64,000 nt of DNA from Duganella sp. Root1480D1 (GTDB lineage: Bacteria; Pseudomonadota; Gammaproteobacteria; Burkholderiales; Burkholderiaceae_D), in assembly GCF_001427305.1 (NCBI RefSeq), contig NZ_LMFZ01000049.1, positions 1 through 64,000 on the forward strand, read 5' to 3'. Made by a program: the position numbers and the translations under genes. Below the pieces are notes generated by a model. That model was not told where the DNA came from, searched no databases, and saw nothing but the letters and a program-made list of their open reading frames with translations. This document shows positions 8,250 to 17,047 of this stretch, in pieces (position 1 is the first letter of the stretch; the number at the start of each line of letters is the position of its first letter).

Positions 8250-9562
8250 GCCGGCCCTCCGACGCGCCGGGCGCAGACGATCCAGACCGGGTTTTCGGCC
8301 GCCATGCGGTGCATGTGCAGGATCGGCTTGCTGCGCGCGGCCTGCAATTGCAGCACGTCCCAGCTTATGCCTTCGCCTTCCAGCGCCTGCAGCGCGGCAG
8401 TGGCGGTGGCAAGGTTTTCCAGCGTGACAAAGTTCATCACCAGCGTGCCGTCCGGGCGCAGGCGTCGCAACACGCCGGTAATCAATCCGGCCAGTTCGCC
8501 TCCCGAGCCACCGATGAACACCGCGTCCGGGTCCGGCCAGGCATCCAGACCTTCGGGCGCTTTGGCGTGATACAGGCTGTAGTTGGAAAGGCCAAACGCA
8601 GCGTGATTTCGGCCCGCGATGGCGCAGTCTTCCTCGTTCTTTTCAACGGCGAATACGTGACCTTGTGGGCAGAGGCGTGCCGCCTCCAACCCTACGGAAC
8701 CGGAACCGGCCCCGATGTCCCACATCACGCTGTCCACCCGCAGCTGCAGCCGCGCCAGGCTTACCGCGCGCACCTCCTGCTTGGTGATCAGGCCCTTTTC
8801 CGGCTGGCGTTGCTCGAACTCGGCATCCGCCAGGCCAAAGCGCACCGGCAGCGGCAATGGCGTTACGCGCCACAGCAGCACCACGTTGAGGGCCGCGAAA
8901 TGCATCCCCGCCGCCTCTTGCGGACTGAGTTCGGCCAGCACGCGTTCTTCCGGCTGCAGCAGGTTTTCCGCCACTGCCATATGGAAGTCGTCGCCCAGGC
9001 CTTCGGCCAGCAGCAGGCGGGCGATGCGGTCCGGGCTATTGTCTGGGCTGGTCAGCACCAGCAGGCGCGAATGCTGGCGCAACGCCTGGGCCAGCGTGTA
9101 AAGGCCATGGCCCGGCGGGCTGCCGCGCGACCACTCGCCGGCGTCGCGTGCGTGCACCGACACGATGCGCGCATTCTGCCAGGCCAGCCCGATGCGCGCG
9201 CAAGCCAGTTGCAGCGTCGACAGGTTGGGCAGGATCTCCAGCGCCTGCACACATAGGTGCTGCGCCAGGTAAGGCGCAATGCCGTGGCACAGCGGATCGC
9301 CGGTGGCCAGCACCACGCAGCACAGGTTGTCGGCGCGTGCGGCGCGCACCCATTCGGGCACATCCTTCAGCCGGGCGGTCAGGTCGCGGCAAACGGCGCC
9401 AGGCTTGAATTCGTTCTTGAGCAGCGCAAGCGTGCGTGCGCCGCCAATCACCACGTCGGCGTTGCGCAGCCATGCCAGGGCGGTCGCGCCCAGGCTGGCC
9501 GCGCCGTCATCCAGCACGCCGATCACGTGGCAAGGGTTGGGATCAGTTAAGCAGGTATCCAT
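8246..9562 (-). CDS. cobL: precorrin-6Y C5,15-methyltransferase (decarboxylating), CbiE-CbiT fusion
   Basis: Encodes 438 residues from ATG 9562. The N-terminal half (about 1-200) is the CbiE methylase: CHVIGVLDDGAASL, VVLATGDPLCHGIAPYL, LPNLSTLQLACARIGL. The C-terminal half (from about 225) is CbiT: ITKQEVRAVSLARL, then the SAM motif WDIGAGSGSVGLEAARL and AVFIGGSGGELAGL. The fusion methylates C5 and C15 and decarboxylates the acetate side chain. A further in-frame start at 9628 would overlap cbiD; ATG 9562, 4 nt after the cbiD stop, is preferred. Confidence 0.93.
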   Translation of the reverse strand: MDTCLTDPNPCHVIGVLDDGAASLGATALAWLRNADVVIGGARTLALLKNEFKPGAVCRDLTARLKDVPEWVRAARADNLCCVVLATGDPLCHGIAPYLAQHLCVQALEILPNLSTLQLACARIGLAWQNARIVSVHARDAGEWSRGSPPGHGLYTLAQALRQHSRLLVLTSPDNSPDRIARLLLAEGLGDDFHMAVAENLLQPEERVLAELSPQEAAGMHFAALNVVLLWRVTPLPLPVRFGLADAEFEQRQPEKGLITKQEVRAVSLARLQLRVDSVMWDIGAGSGSVGLEAARLCPQGHVFAVEKNEEDCAIAGRNHAAFGLSNYSLYHAKAPEGLDAWPDPDAVFIGGSGGELAGLITGVLRRLRPDGTLVMNFVTLENLATATAALQALEGEGISWDVLQLQAARSKPILHMHRMAAENPVWIVCARRVGGPA

Positions 9563-9566
9563 TGAG

Positions 9567-10778
9567 TCACTCGGAAATGGGTTCGGGGTCGATATCGAGG
9601 ATGTGGTCGATGCCGATGCGCCTTGCATCGGCTTGCTGCTCCTGGGGCAGCGCGGGCGCCGACCAGACGTCCGCCACCTGGTTGCCGCTGAAGTCGCACA
9701 CCAGCACGCGGAGCTGGAATGCCCGGCCGTAGCGCTCAGGCGCGGTCAGGGTGTCGATGGCGGCTTGGGCCAGCGCGTGGTGGAAGGCGTCGCCCAGTCC
9801 GCGCTCGACCATCAATTCGGCGCCAAAACGCGCTGTTTCGGCCGCGGCGATGGCGGCGCAGTCCTCGGGGGCGGCGCCGATCTTGCGCGCGATTTCCGCC
9901 ACCAGGTCGGTATCGACTTCGCTGCGATTGGCATGAGTAATGGTTTCGCCTTGCGCGATCTTGGTCAGCTTGCCAACCATGACTGCCAGCACCACCAGCC
10001 CGATGCGCTGCGAGGCCGCTTCGTCCAGCGCATAGCGCAGGAAGTCGCCCATCTGGACGAAGCAGGCCGACGGCAGCTCGGGGCGCTCCGCGCGCAGCGT
10101 GGCAATGGCAAAGGTCTCCGTGCGGCCGCCGGTGGTCAACGCCACCACTTCGTGGCCGGTGGTCGCCGCTACCTGCACTCCCTGCACTACGCTGGCACGC
10201 CAGGCCGCGGTCGAATACGGCTTGACGATGCCGGTGGTGCCGAGGATGCTGATGCCGCCCAGGATGCCCAGGCGCGCATTGGTGGTCTTCTTGGCCATCA
10301 CTTGTCCGTCAGGCACGCTGATGGTCACTTCGATGCCATGTTCCCGCAGCAAGGCCGGTGCTGCCTCGCGCAGGTTGTCAGCAATATTACGGCGCGGTAC
10401 CGGGTTGATGGCCGGGCCGCCTACTTCCAGGCCGAGGCCGGGCATCGTCACCGTGCCGACGCCATCGCCGGCCACGTACTGCACGTCGCCAGCCTGGCCG
10501 GGAAGCAGGCGCAGGTCGACCGTCAGGTGGGCGCCGTCGGTGCAATCGGGATCGTCGCCAGCGAACTTGACCACCATCGCATGTGCAGACTGCGCGTCGC
10601 AGCCACCGTCCTGCACGGCGAACAGCACGCGGCTGCCATTTGGCAGCAGGCTTTCGACTTCGCTCGGCACCTGGCCGGTTGCCAGTCCGAGTATCGCCGC
10701 GCGCGCTGCCGCCGCAGCACAGGCGCCGGTCGTGAAACCGGTGCGTGTACCGCGTTCGGCGGCGGCCTTTTCCTTCAT
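9567..10778 (-). CDS. cbiD: cobalt-precorrin-5B C1-methyltransferase
   Basis: Encodes 403 residues from ATG 10778, an ATGA overlap with cobH. The N-terminal RTGFTTGACAAAAARAA is the diagnostic CbiD motif. NPVPRRNIADNL, GGISILGTTGIVKPYS and MGDFLRYALDEA are further family segments. CbiD carries out C1 methylation in the oxygen-independent, early-cobalt route and replaces CobF. With CbiG it shows that this gene set follows that chemistry although several neighbours carry Cob names. Confidence 0.94.
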   Translation of the reverse strand: MKEKAAAERGTRTGFTTGACAAAAARAAILGLATGQVPSEVESLLPNGSRVLFAVQDGGCDAQSAHAMVVKFAGDDPDCTDGAHLTVDLRLLPGQAGDVQYVAGDGVGTVTMPGLGLEVGGPAINPVPRRNIADNLREAAPALLREHGIEVTISVPDGQVMAKKTTNARLGILGGISILGTTGIVKPYSTAAWRASVVQGVQVAATTGHEVVALTTGGRTETFAIATLRAERPELPSACFVQMGDFLRYALDEAASQRIGLVVLAVMVGKLTKIAQGETITHANRSEVDTDLVAEIARKIGAAPEDCAAIAAAETARFGAELMVERGLGDAFHHALAQAAIDTLTAPERYGRAFQLRVLVCDFSGNQVADVWSAPALPQEQQADARRIGIDHILDIDPEPISE

Positions 10779-11455
10779 GCCTGCCCTGCTTTCTGTTTCG
10801 CTTCGGCCAGTGCCAGCAGCGCATGCAGGGCCGCCACCACCAGCGTCGAGCCGCCCTTGCGGCCGCGAATGACGATCCATGGCACCTCGGCCACCTCCGC
10901 CATCAGGTCCTTGGATTCGGCGGCGGAGACGAAACCAACCGGCATGCCGACCACCAGCGCGGGACGCAGGCCCTCCTCGCGAATCAGGCGCACCAGTTCG
11001 ATCAACGCCGTTGGTGCGTTTCCGATGCCGACAATGGCGCCCTCCAGCAGGCCGAGCCGGTGTGCCTTGCGCATTGCCTGCACGGCGCGCGTGGTGTCTT
11101 CCACTTTCGCGGCCTCGATGACATCGGCATCGCTGATGAACTGGTGCGTCTTCATGCCGAAGTGCGCCAGGCGTGGTTGCGACAGTCCGGAGCAGATCAT
11201 TTCAACGTCAGCCACCACGGGCGTTCCCCCGGCCAGCATGGCGGCGATACCGGCCTGCACTGCCGCCGGATGGAAGTCCGTCAGCCCGTTGAAGTCGAAG
11301 TCCGCATTCGCATGGATCATGCGGCGCACGATAGGCCACTGCGATTCGGCATAGGAATGCGCGCCGACTTCGACATCGATGATGGCGAAGCTGTCATGCT
11401 CGATCGCCTGGCCGGCGCGGGTCAGTTGTTCGGTGACGGTGTTGATGGTGCTCAT
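10775..11455 (-). CDS. cobH: precorrin-8X methylmutase
   Basis: Encodes 226 residues from ATG 11455. It moves the C11 methyl group to C12, giving hydrogenobyrinate or cobyrinate. The catalytic histidine lies in RRMIHANADFDF; GGTPVVADVEMICSGL, VGIGNAPTAL and GMPVGFVSAAESK are family signatures. Usual CobH/CbiC length is about 210 residues. It overlaps cbiX upstream and cbiD downstream by 4 nt. Confidence 0.94.
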   Translation of the reverse strand: MSTINTVTEQLTRAGQAIEHDSFAIIDVEVGAHSYAESQWPIVRRMIHANADFDFNGLTDFHPAAVQAGIAAMLAGGTPVVADVEMICSGLSQPRLAHFGMKTHQFISDADVIEAAKVEDTTRAVQAMRKAHRLGLLEGAIVGIGNAPTALIELVRLIREEGLRPALVVGMPVGFVSAAESKDLMAEVAEVPWIVIRGRKGGSTLVVAALHALLALAEAKQKAGQA

Positions 11456-12366
11456 GCCGGCTGCGCCTCCGCCTGCGCTGGTGCTTGATCGTGCGTGTGC
11501 GCGTGGGAGTGGCCGTGGCCATGATCGTGCGCGATTTCGCGGTAGGTGCAACCGTCGCAAGGCAGGCGGCTATCCGGCACCCCGGCGCGCAGGTCTTCCA
11601 CGCGCTGGTCCATCAATTCGAAAATTTCAGCTTCAAAACCGAAATGCTCGGTGCAGGCGAAACGCACTTGCGGGTACTGGCCGCGCAGGTGTTCGACCTG
11701 GCGGTGGATGCGTTGCATCAGCGTGCCGGTGTACAGGTAGTAGGGCAGTACGACGACCTGGCGCATGCCGAGCGCCACCTGGCGCTGCACCACTTTTTCC
11801 AGGCGCGGCCAGGTGATGCCGGTGAACGCGAGGTCCACCAGCTCATGGTCACCCTCTTCCAGCAGCCAGCGTGCCATCTTGGCCATCTCGCCGTTGGCGC
11901 CCCGATCGGATGAACCGCGCCCCAGCACTACCACGCCGGTGGTGGTCGGATCGGGCATGTCGAGCGTGCCCATCGCCTTGCGCAGGCGGCGCTTGAGGAT
12001 GGCCAGTACCGGATCGCAGGCTGTCAGGTGCGGCGCCAGCAGGAATTCGGTCTGCGGGAAAGCCAGACGCGCGCCCTCGATTGCTTCCGGGATTTCCATC
12101 TTGACGTGGCCGGCGGCGTTCAGGATCAGCGGCACAACCAGCACGCGGCGCGAACTCGCGGCCACCGCCTGCAGGCTGGCATTCAGTTCGGGTGGCGCGA
12201 ACTCGATGAAGCACAATTCAATGCGCCAGCCTGGCCGGCGGGCGCGCCACATATCCACGAATTCACGGATTTCCTGGTTGCCGGACTCCTCGCGGGAGCC
12301 ATGGCCGACGACGAGGATGGTATCGCTGGCTGCTGCAATCGCTGGCATCATGATGGATTGGTTCAT
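11452..12366 (-). CDS. cbiX: sirohydrochlorin cobaltochelatase (long CbiX) with His-rich tail
   Basis: Encodes 304 residues from ATG 12366. Two homologous chelatase halves are visible: ILVVGHGSREESGNQEI in the first, and GVVVLGRGSSDRGANGEMAK in the second. It inserts cobalt into sirohydrochlorin, the committed step of the early-cobalt route. The C-terminus has a histidine run, HDHGHGHSHAHTHD (about residues 280-293), which probably binds or stores metal, as in other long CbiX proteins. CPCDGCTY-like cysteines just before it (LPCDGCTYREIA) may add a metal site. Start and stop overlap neighbours by 4 nt. Confidence 0.92.
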   Translation of the reverse strand: MNQSIMMPAIAAASDTILVVGHGSREESGNQEIREFVDMWRARRPGWRIELCFIEFAPPELNASLQAVAASSRRVLVVPLILNAAGHVKMEIPEAIEGARLAFPQTEFLLAPHLTACDPVLAILKRRLRKAMGTLDMPDPTTTGVVVLGRGSSDRGANGEMAKMARWLLEEGDHELVDLAFTGITWPRLEKVVQRQVALGMRQVVVLPYYLYTGTLMQRIHRQVEHLRGQYPQVRFACTEHFGFEAEIFELMDQRVEDLRAGVPDSRLPCDGCTYREIAHDHGHGHSHAHTHDQAPAQAEAQPA

Positions 12367-13154
12367 GCGCTGGCCTTTCTGAAACGGTGGGTAAAAGTTG
12401 GGTCGTACAATTTGGAGCGCACCAGGGTTTCCCAGTGCAGCGCGCCCAGTGTGGGGCTGGCGACGATCATGGCCTGGCTGGCGACGCCGGCTTCGCGGCA
12501 GCGCTGCTTGATGTCGCCAAGGGTTCCGCGCAGGATTTTTTCCTCGCCCGGCCAACTGGCTTTGTGCACCACCAGCATCGGCGCGTCTTCCGGCCAGCCG
12601 GCTGCACGAAGCGCCGCTTCGACCTTGTACATCAGGGTGATGGACAGGAAAATGCACAGGGTGGTGCGGTGCGCTGCCAGGCTGGCCAGGTCTTCACCTT
12701 CCGGCATCGGCGTGCGGCCTTCAACGCGGGTGAAGATCACGCTTTGCGTTACCTCGGGCAGCGTCATCGATTCGCCGGCGGCGGCCATCGAAGCCATGGC
12801 CGATGAGACGCCCGGCACGACGGACCATTCGATCCCTTCGGCGCTGAGCGGGCGCGCCATTTCGATCAGGGCGCCATACAGGCCGGGGTCGCCGGTCTGC
12901 AGCCGAACCACGGTGGCGTGGGCGCGGGTTTGTTCGATCAGCCATGCCGTCATTTCTTCCAGCGTCATGTCTTTCGAATCGCGGATCACGCAGCCTGGCG
13001 GCGCATAGAGGGTCGCCGCGCGGTCGACCAGCGAACCGGCGAACAGCACGGCGCCGGCTTGCGCGAGCAGCTTTTGCCCTTTGACGGTGATCAGTTCGGG
13101 ATCGCCGGGGCCGGCGCCGACAAACCAGACTTTGCCTGTGGTGCCGGATGTCAT
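12363..13154 (-). CDS. cobM: precorrin-4 / cobalt-precorrin-4 C11-methyltransferase
   Basis: Encodes 263 residues. VWFVGAGPGDPELITVKG is the N-terminal methylase motif, LQTGDPGLYGALIEM the second and VVPGVSSAMASMAAAGE the third; these match CobM/CbiF. It adds the C11 methyl group. It sits between the cobalt transporter ATPase and cbiX and overlaps both by 4 nt, tying cobalt import to ring synthesis. Confidence 0.94.
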   Translation of the reverse strand: MTSGTTGKVWFVGAGPGDPELITVKGQKLLAQAGAVLFAGSLVDRAATLYAPPGCVIRDSKDMTLEEMTAWLIEQTRAHATVVRLQTGDPGLYGALIEMARPLSAEGIEWSVVPGVSSAMASMAAAGESMTLPEVTQSVIFTRVEGRTPMPEGEDLASLAAHRTTLCIFLSITLMYKVEAALRAAGWPEDAPMLVVHKASWPGEEKILRGTLGDIKQRCREAGVASQAMIVASPTLGALHWETLVRSKLYDPTFTHRFRKASA

Positions 13155-14014
13155 GTCTGTAGTTCTCCTGTTGGTTCTTGGACTGGCTGGGCACGCAGGG
13201 CGGCCAGCAGGGCGTCGACGCTGCGCGGAACGGCGCCGCCAGGAAGCAGGCCGTGCCTGGCCAGTTCGGCATGTAGCGACAATGCCTGCGGCATGCGCTG
13301 GCCGGCGCTGCGCAAGGCCTCGTGATGCGAGGCCAGCTCCGTCGCCGCAGTGGATGCGATGCAGCGCCCTGCAGCCATCAAATGGATTTCGTCGGCCCAG
13401 CGATAGGCAAAGTCGACGTCGTGGGTGGACAGCACGACCGTTACGCCGCGTGCTGCGAGCCGGTCCAGCAGTGCCTCCAGTTCGGCCTGCATCGGCGCAT
13501 CGAGGCCGGCCATCGGCTCGTCCAGCAGCAGGACTTTAGGTTCCATGGCCAGGACACCCGCGATGCAGACGCGCTTCTTCTGGCCAAAGCTCAACTGGTG
13601 CACGGGACGACGGCCGAAGCCGCCCAGCCCTACCGCGACAAGCGCCGTTGCGACGCGGCTGCGCGCGGTGGCGTCATCGAGGCCGAGGTTGAGTGGCCCG
13701 AACGCCACGTCTTCCTCGACCAGGGCGGAAATGAGCTGGCGGTCCGGGTTCTGGAATACCAGGCCGACGCTGCTGCGCAACGCGGAAAGCGAGCTGCGAC
13801 TGTAGTCATAAGGTCGCCCATGCCAGCGCAAACTGCCGGCGCTCGGGCGCAGCAAGCCGTTCAAATGCAGCAGCAGCGTGGTCTTGCCGGCACCGTTTGC
13901 GCCCAACAGCGCATGGCGCTGTCCCTTCGCCAGCGACAGCGTGCAGCCGCGCAGGCCGGAGCTGCCATCGGCAAATGCGTGCTCCACCGCGTGCAGTTCG
14001 ATCAAGGGCGTCAT
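13151..14014 (-). CDS. cbiO: energy-coupling factor cobalt transporter ATPase
   Basis: Encodes 287 residues from ATG 14014. Walker A is LLGANGAGKTTLLLHL, the ABC signature is LSFGQKKRVCIAG, Walker B is KVLLLDEPMAGLD, and the switch histidine lies in VVLSTHDVDF. The Q-loop is VFQNPDRQL. It powers the CbiMNQO cobalt transporter. The protein has a tail of about 60 residues beyond the ATPase core, common in this family. ATGA overlap with cbiQ upstream. Confidence 0.93.
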   Translation of the reverse strand: MTPLIELHAVEHAFADGSSGLRGCTLSLAKGQRHALLGANGAGKTTLLLHLNGLLRPSAGSLRWHGRPYDYSRSSLSALRSSVGLVFQNPDRQLISALVEEDVAFGPLNLGLDDATARSRVATALVAVGLGGFGRRPVHQLSFGQKKRVCIAGVLAMEPKVLLLDEPMAGLDAPMQAELEALLDRLAARGVTVVLSTHDVDFAYRWADEIHLMAAGRCIASTAATELASHHEALRSAGQRMPQALSLHAELARHGLLPGGAVPRSVDALLAALRAQPVQEPTGELQT

Positions 14015-14751
14015 AGGCGGTCCCGCAAGGCGAATGCGAGCAGGAATAGGCTCGCCAGCAGCGAAAGCGCGAGCTGGCGGCGCGCATGGGGAAAGGACGC
14101 CGCCAGGAAGCGCAGGCTGTCCTGGCCGGCGCGTGCATCGGCCGCCATCTGCAGTGCCGATGCACGTTGCCATACCTGCACCGCCATCTGCCCGGCCAAC
14201 AGGCCGATTGAGCGCCATTGCTGGCGCATGCCGCGATGCCCGAGGCGGGCGGCTTGCGCAGTGCTGCCTTCGTCCCAGGCCTGGCGCAGCACGAACAGCA
14301 TGCGGTAGCACAGCGCCATCAGGTCCAGCAGAAGCCCGGGCACGCGCAGGCGGCGCAGCAATGCCAGCAGGTCCGGCATCGGCGTCGTCAACACCAGTCC
14401 AAGCACGGCTGACAGCACGGCGACCGAGCGTAGAGCAATGCAGGCGACGGCTGGCATCAGTTGCGGCGCCCATCGCCAGCCGCCGCCCGCAGCTGGCGTG
14501 ACCAGCATTGTCAGGCAGGACAGCAACAGGAAGCCCAGTGGCGTTATTGCGACGGCAAGATAGGTGCGAACTGGTACCCGCGCGCCGGCCAGCGTGACGA
14601 TCACGGACAGCAGCGCGAGCACTGCCAGCGTTCCGGGGCTGCGGGCGAGCCAGGCGGCGCCAATGCCAGCCAGGGCGAACAAGCCCTTGGCGGCTGGAGC
14701 GACGCCATGCCAGCGGCAAGCGTAGGCAGTGGCGTCAATCCGCATTGGCAT
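14011..14751 (-). CDS. cbiQ: energy-coupling factor cobalt transporter transmembrane component
   Basis: Encodes 246 residues with about five hydrophobic segments. The cytoplasmic coupling region contains QAARLGHRGMRQQW and QRASALQMAADARAG; the second resembles the conserved Ala-Arg-Gly motif of T-components that contacts the ATPase. The start at 14751 overlaps cbiN by 17 nt; a second ATG two codons later (14745) is equally possible. It sits between CbiN and CbiO as expected. Confidence 0.9.
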   Translation of the reverse strand: MPMRIDATAYACRWHGVAPAAKGLFALAGIGAAWLARSPGTLAVLALLSVIVTLAGARVPVRTYLAVAITPLGFLLLSCLTMLVTPAAGGGWRWAPQLMPAVACIALRSVAVLSAVLGLVLTTPMPDLLALLRRLRVPGLLLDLMALCYRMLFVLRQAWDEGSTAQAARLGHRGMRQQWRSIGLLAGQMAVQVWQRASALQMAADARAGQDSLRFLAASFPHARRQLALSLLASLFLLAFALRDRL

Positions 14752-15082
14752 CCCGTTCGGGCGCGGCCGATGTGCGTTGGCGCTCCCGCTCGCGTGCCAC
14801 CGACATGCCGAGCCAGAAGCCGATCACGCCGGCGCCGATCGCAGCCTGCAGCGCGAACAGCAGCGACGCGATCTCTCCGCTCGGCGGCTCGAATAACGGC
14901 GCAAACCATGGCTTGTAGTTCGGGGCAATGATGCCGATTGCCTGCTGCGCGCGCGAATCCGCGCCGCTGAATGCTGGCGGCGCCCCGCTTCCCGGTCCCT
15001 CTGGCGGGGCCGCCGCAAACCACAAAGGCAGGACGGTCAGCAGGATGATGGCCGTCCAAAGCAATCCAGTGCGCGCCTTCAT
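14735..15082 (-). CDS. cbiN: energy-coupling factor cobalt transporter auxiliary subunit
   Basis: Encodes 115 residues. There is an N-terminal membrane helix (LLWTAIILLTVLPLWFAA) and a second one near residue 75-95 (LLFALQAAIGAGVIGFWLGM). The periplasmic loop holds ADSRAQQAIGIIAPNYKPWF, the family's recognised segment before PP-GE-ASLLF. CbiN is needed with CbiM for cobalt capture. ATGA overlap with cbiM. Confidence 0.9.
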   Translation of the reverse strand: MKARTGLLWTAIILLTVLPLWFAAAPPEGPGSGAPPAFSGADSRAQQAIGIIAPNYKPWFAPLFEPPSGEIASLLFALQAAIGAGVIGFWLGMSVARERERQRTSAAPERDANAD

Positions 15083-15759
15083 GCCGCTTTCCCCTTCACC
15101 AGCGCCATCACTGGCAACATGCGCAGTTCATGCGCGTTGAAGCGCGTCATAGCGTTCACCACCAGCACGGTCAGCAAGCCTTCGCTGATGGCGATCGGCA
15201 GTTGCGTCAACGCGAAGATGCCGGCGAATTTGGCGAATGAAGCGCCGATCCCGCCAACCGGGTCGGGAAAAGCCCATGCCAATTGCGCAGAGGTGGTCAG
15301 GTAGGTCGCCAGGTCGCCTGCGAAGGCTGCCATGAAGACCGCCGCGGTACGCGACAGGCCCAGGGTGGCCACCGCGCGAAACACGCCGTAGGAAACGAAG
15401 GGCCCGACAATCGCCATGGAGAACACATTGGCGCCGAGCGTCGTCACGCCGCCGTGGGCCAGCAGCAATGCCTGGAACAGCAGCACGACGAAGCCCACCG
15501 GCACCATCGCCGCGGGACCGAACAACAGCGCGCCCAAACCGACTCCGGTTGGATGCGAACAGCTGCCCGTCACGGAAGGCAGTTTCAGCGCCGACAGCAG
15601 GAAAGCGAAGGCCGATGCAACGCCCAACAGCATGCGCCGCTCGGGGTGGGCCTGCAGCCCGCGCGCCATGCTGCGCAAGCCCCAGGCCAGGAAAGGAACG
15701 GATACGGCTGCCCAGCCCAGCGCGTGTGCGGGCGGCAGGAAACCTTCCATGATGTGCAT
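15079..15759 (-). CDS. cbiM: energy-coupling factor cobalt transporter substrate-binding membrane subunit
   Basis: Encodes 226 residues. It starts MHIMEGFLPP, the hallmark of CbiM, in which the N-terminal Met-His coordinates cobalt. TGSCSHPTGVGLGALLFGP is the other family motif with metal-binding histidine. About seven hydrophobic helices follow. It is the first gene after the riboswitch and the head of the whole run, so cobalt uptake and corrin synthesis share one switch. Confidence 0.95.
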   Translation of the reverse strand: MHIMEGFLPPAHALGWAAVSVPFLAWGLRSMARGLQAHPERRMLLGVASAFAFLLSALKLPSVTGSCSHPTGVGLGALLFGPAAMVPVGFVVLLFQALLLAHGGVTTLGANVFSMAIVGPFVSYGVFRAVATLGLSRTAAVFMAAFAGDLATYLTTSAQLAWAFPDPVGGIGASFAKFAGIFALTQLPIAISEGLLTVLVVNAMTRFNAHELRMLPVMALVKGKAA

Positions 15760-15845
15760 TCGAAACCTCCCGTCGAATGGTCAGTGGGAGCACCATCAAG
15801 GGAGAGCAGGGGAACGGTCGACAGGGGCTGGGCGAACTGAATGCT

Positions 15846-15869
15846 GGAAGCCGGTCGACAGCGGCTTCC
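15846..15869 (-). promoter_or_regulatory. hairpin between riboswitch and cbiM
   Basis: An 8-bp perfect stem (GGAAGCCG / CGGCTTCC) with an 8-nt loop lies 87 bp before the cbiM start. No T-run follows on the minus strand. It may belong to the riboswitch expression platform. Confidence 0.45.
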
Positions 15870-15884
15870 TCTCACCCCGGAGAA

Positions 15885-16069
15885 CGGTGCTGGCAGTATC
15901 GGGCCGGTATTCTGGCTCGCCTTCATCCTCGTTCGGGCCTTCCCGCGCTTTGCGCAGTGGCGTATTCCGAAGTCGTCAGGCTTACAGCAGCGGGGGCTGC
16001 ACCGGAATGGCTGCACATGGCAGCGTCACCGGTTTCCCGTTTAACGCGCATCCAGGACTGGACGCGCGC
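15885..16069 (-). promoter_or_regulatory. cobalamin riboswitch upstream of cbiM
   Basis: On the minus strand the order is GTTAAACGGGAAACCGGTG, then TGCAGCCCCCGCTGCTGTAA, GCCACTGCGC, and the B12-box-like GCCAGAATACCGGCCCG (about 15902-15918). This matches the cobalamin riboswitch core. A GGAAGCCG/CGGCTTCC hairpin at 15846-15869 lies between the core and cbiM and has no T-run, so translational rather than terminator control is likelier. It would reduce the whole biosynthesis run when B12 is plentiful. Confidence 0.92.
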
Positions 16070-16090
16070 ACCCAATTGCCGAATAGTACA

Positions 16091-16960
16091 TTAAAGGCCT
16101 CGGGCGTGGCAAACGGCTGCACTCTCCGCCAGGAAGGCCGCCATTGCCTGTACGCGCAGGCTGGCCTTCAGGTCGCGGTGATAGACCAGCCATAAATCGC
16201 GCGACACCGGAGCGGCCTGGCGTCCCATGCGCTGCAGCGCCGGCTCGGCATCGCCTATGAAGCATGGCAGCATGGCCGCGCCCACGCCGGCCTTGGCCGC
16301 GATGATGTGCGCGGGCAGGCTGTTGCACGCGAGGATAGGCGGCTTGCCGCCGAACGCTGCACGCAGCGACGTCGCCATCGGCAGGCCATCCCAGGCACCG
16401 TCCCAGCTTACATAGTGGTCGTGCGGTGCACCGCGGGAGCTGTAAAGGGCGAAATCCAGCGTGCCGACGCGCTTGGCGATATAGTCGCCGGCGCCGTCGT
16501 CGGGAGCGGCCATGCGCAACGCGAGATCGGCCTCGCGCCGCGACAGGTTGACCGAACCCATCGCGATATCGAGCTCCACGCGCAAGGCCGGATGCAGTTC
16601 GCGCAATGCCGGCAGTTTCGGCACCACCAGGTATTGCGCCAGCATTTCGGTCGTCGCCAGCCTGACTACGCCGGACACCTCCTGCTGCGCCGGATGGCGC
16701 GCCGTGTGCCCGGCGATCGCCATCGCCTGCTCCACCTGCTCCACTTGTGCCAACAGCTCGCTACCGTCATCGGTCAATGCATAACCGCTTTGCTGGCGCA
16801 GGAACAGCGTCCGTCCGGTGCGCCGTTCCAGTGCGTCGATATGGCGCGAGACCGTGGAGGCACTGCTGCCCAGCACCGCCGCGGCACCGCTCAAGCCGCC
16901 GCCGCGCGCGACCGCGAGGAAGAATTTCAGCTCGTTCCAGTCGAAGGCAAGGTTTTTCAT
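16091..16960 (-). CDS. LysR family transcriptional regulator
   Basis: Encodes 289 residues from ATG 16960; a start at 16990 would add ten residues. The winged helix is WNELKFFLAVARGGGLSGAA and STVSRHIDALERRTGRTLF (about 6-55). The effector domain follows. It diverges from the enoyl-CoA hydratase gene with 87 bp between, which contains two TTTT/AAAA dyads (TTTTCGGAAAA and TTTTCTAAAA, 16970-16984), plausible LysR sites. It lies upstream of, and reads toward, the cbiM riboswitch, but nothing else links it to B12. Confidence 0.88.
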   Translation of the reverse strand: MKNLAFDWNELKFFLAVARGGGLSGAAAVLGSSASTVSRHIDALERRTGRTLFLRQQSGYALTDDGSELLAQVEQVEQAMAIAGHTARHPAQQEVSGVVRLATTEMLAQYLVVPKLPALRELHPALRVELDIAMGSVNLSRREADLALRMAAPDDGAGDYIAKRVGTLDFALYSSRGAPHDHYVSWDGAWDGLPMATSLRAAFGGKPPILACNSLPAHIIAAKAGVGAAMLPCFIGDAEPALQRMGRQAAPVSRDLWLVYHRDLKASLRVQAMAAFLAESAAVCHARGL

Positions 16961-17047
16961 TTTCGGAAAACTATTTTCTAAAATCCTCAAACTGAAGCCA
17001 GATTTGGAAACCTATACTAACTCCAATCTCACTTCCGGAGCAAAGCC

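Noticed and set aside
9279..11354. Long plus-strand open frame of 691 codons over cobL/cbiD/cobH
   Set aside because: Antisense shadow of GC-rich coding DNA; the minus-strand proteins have clear family motifs.
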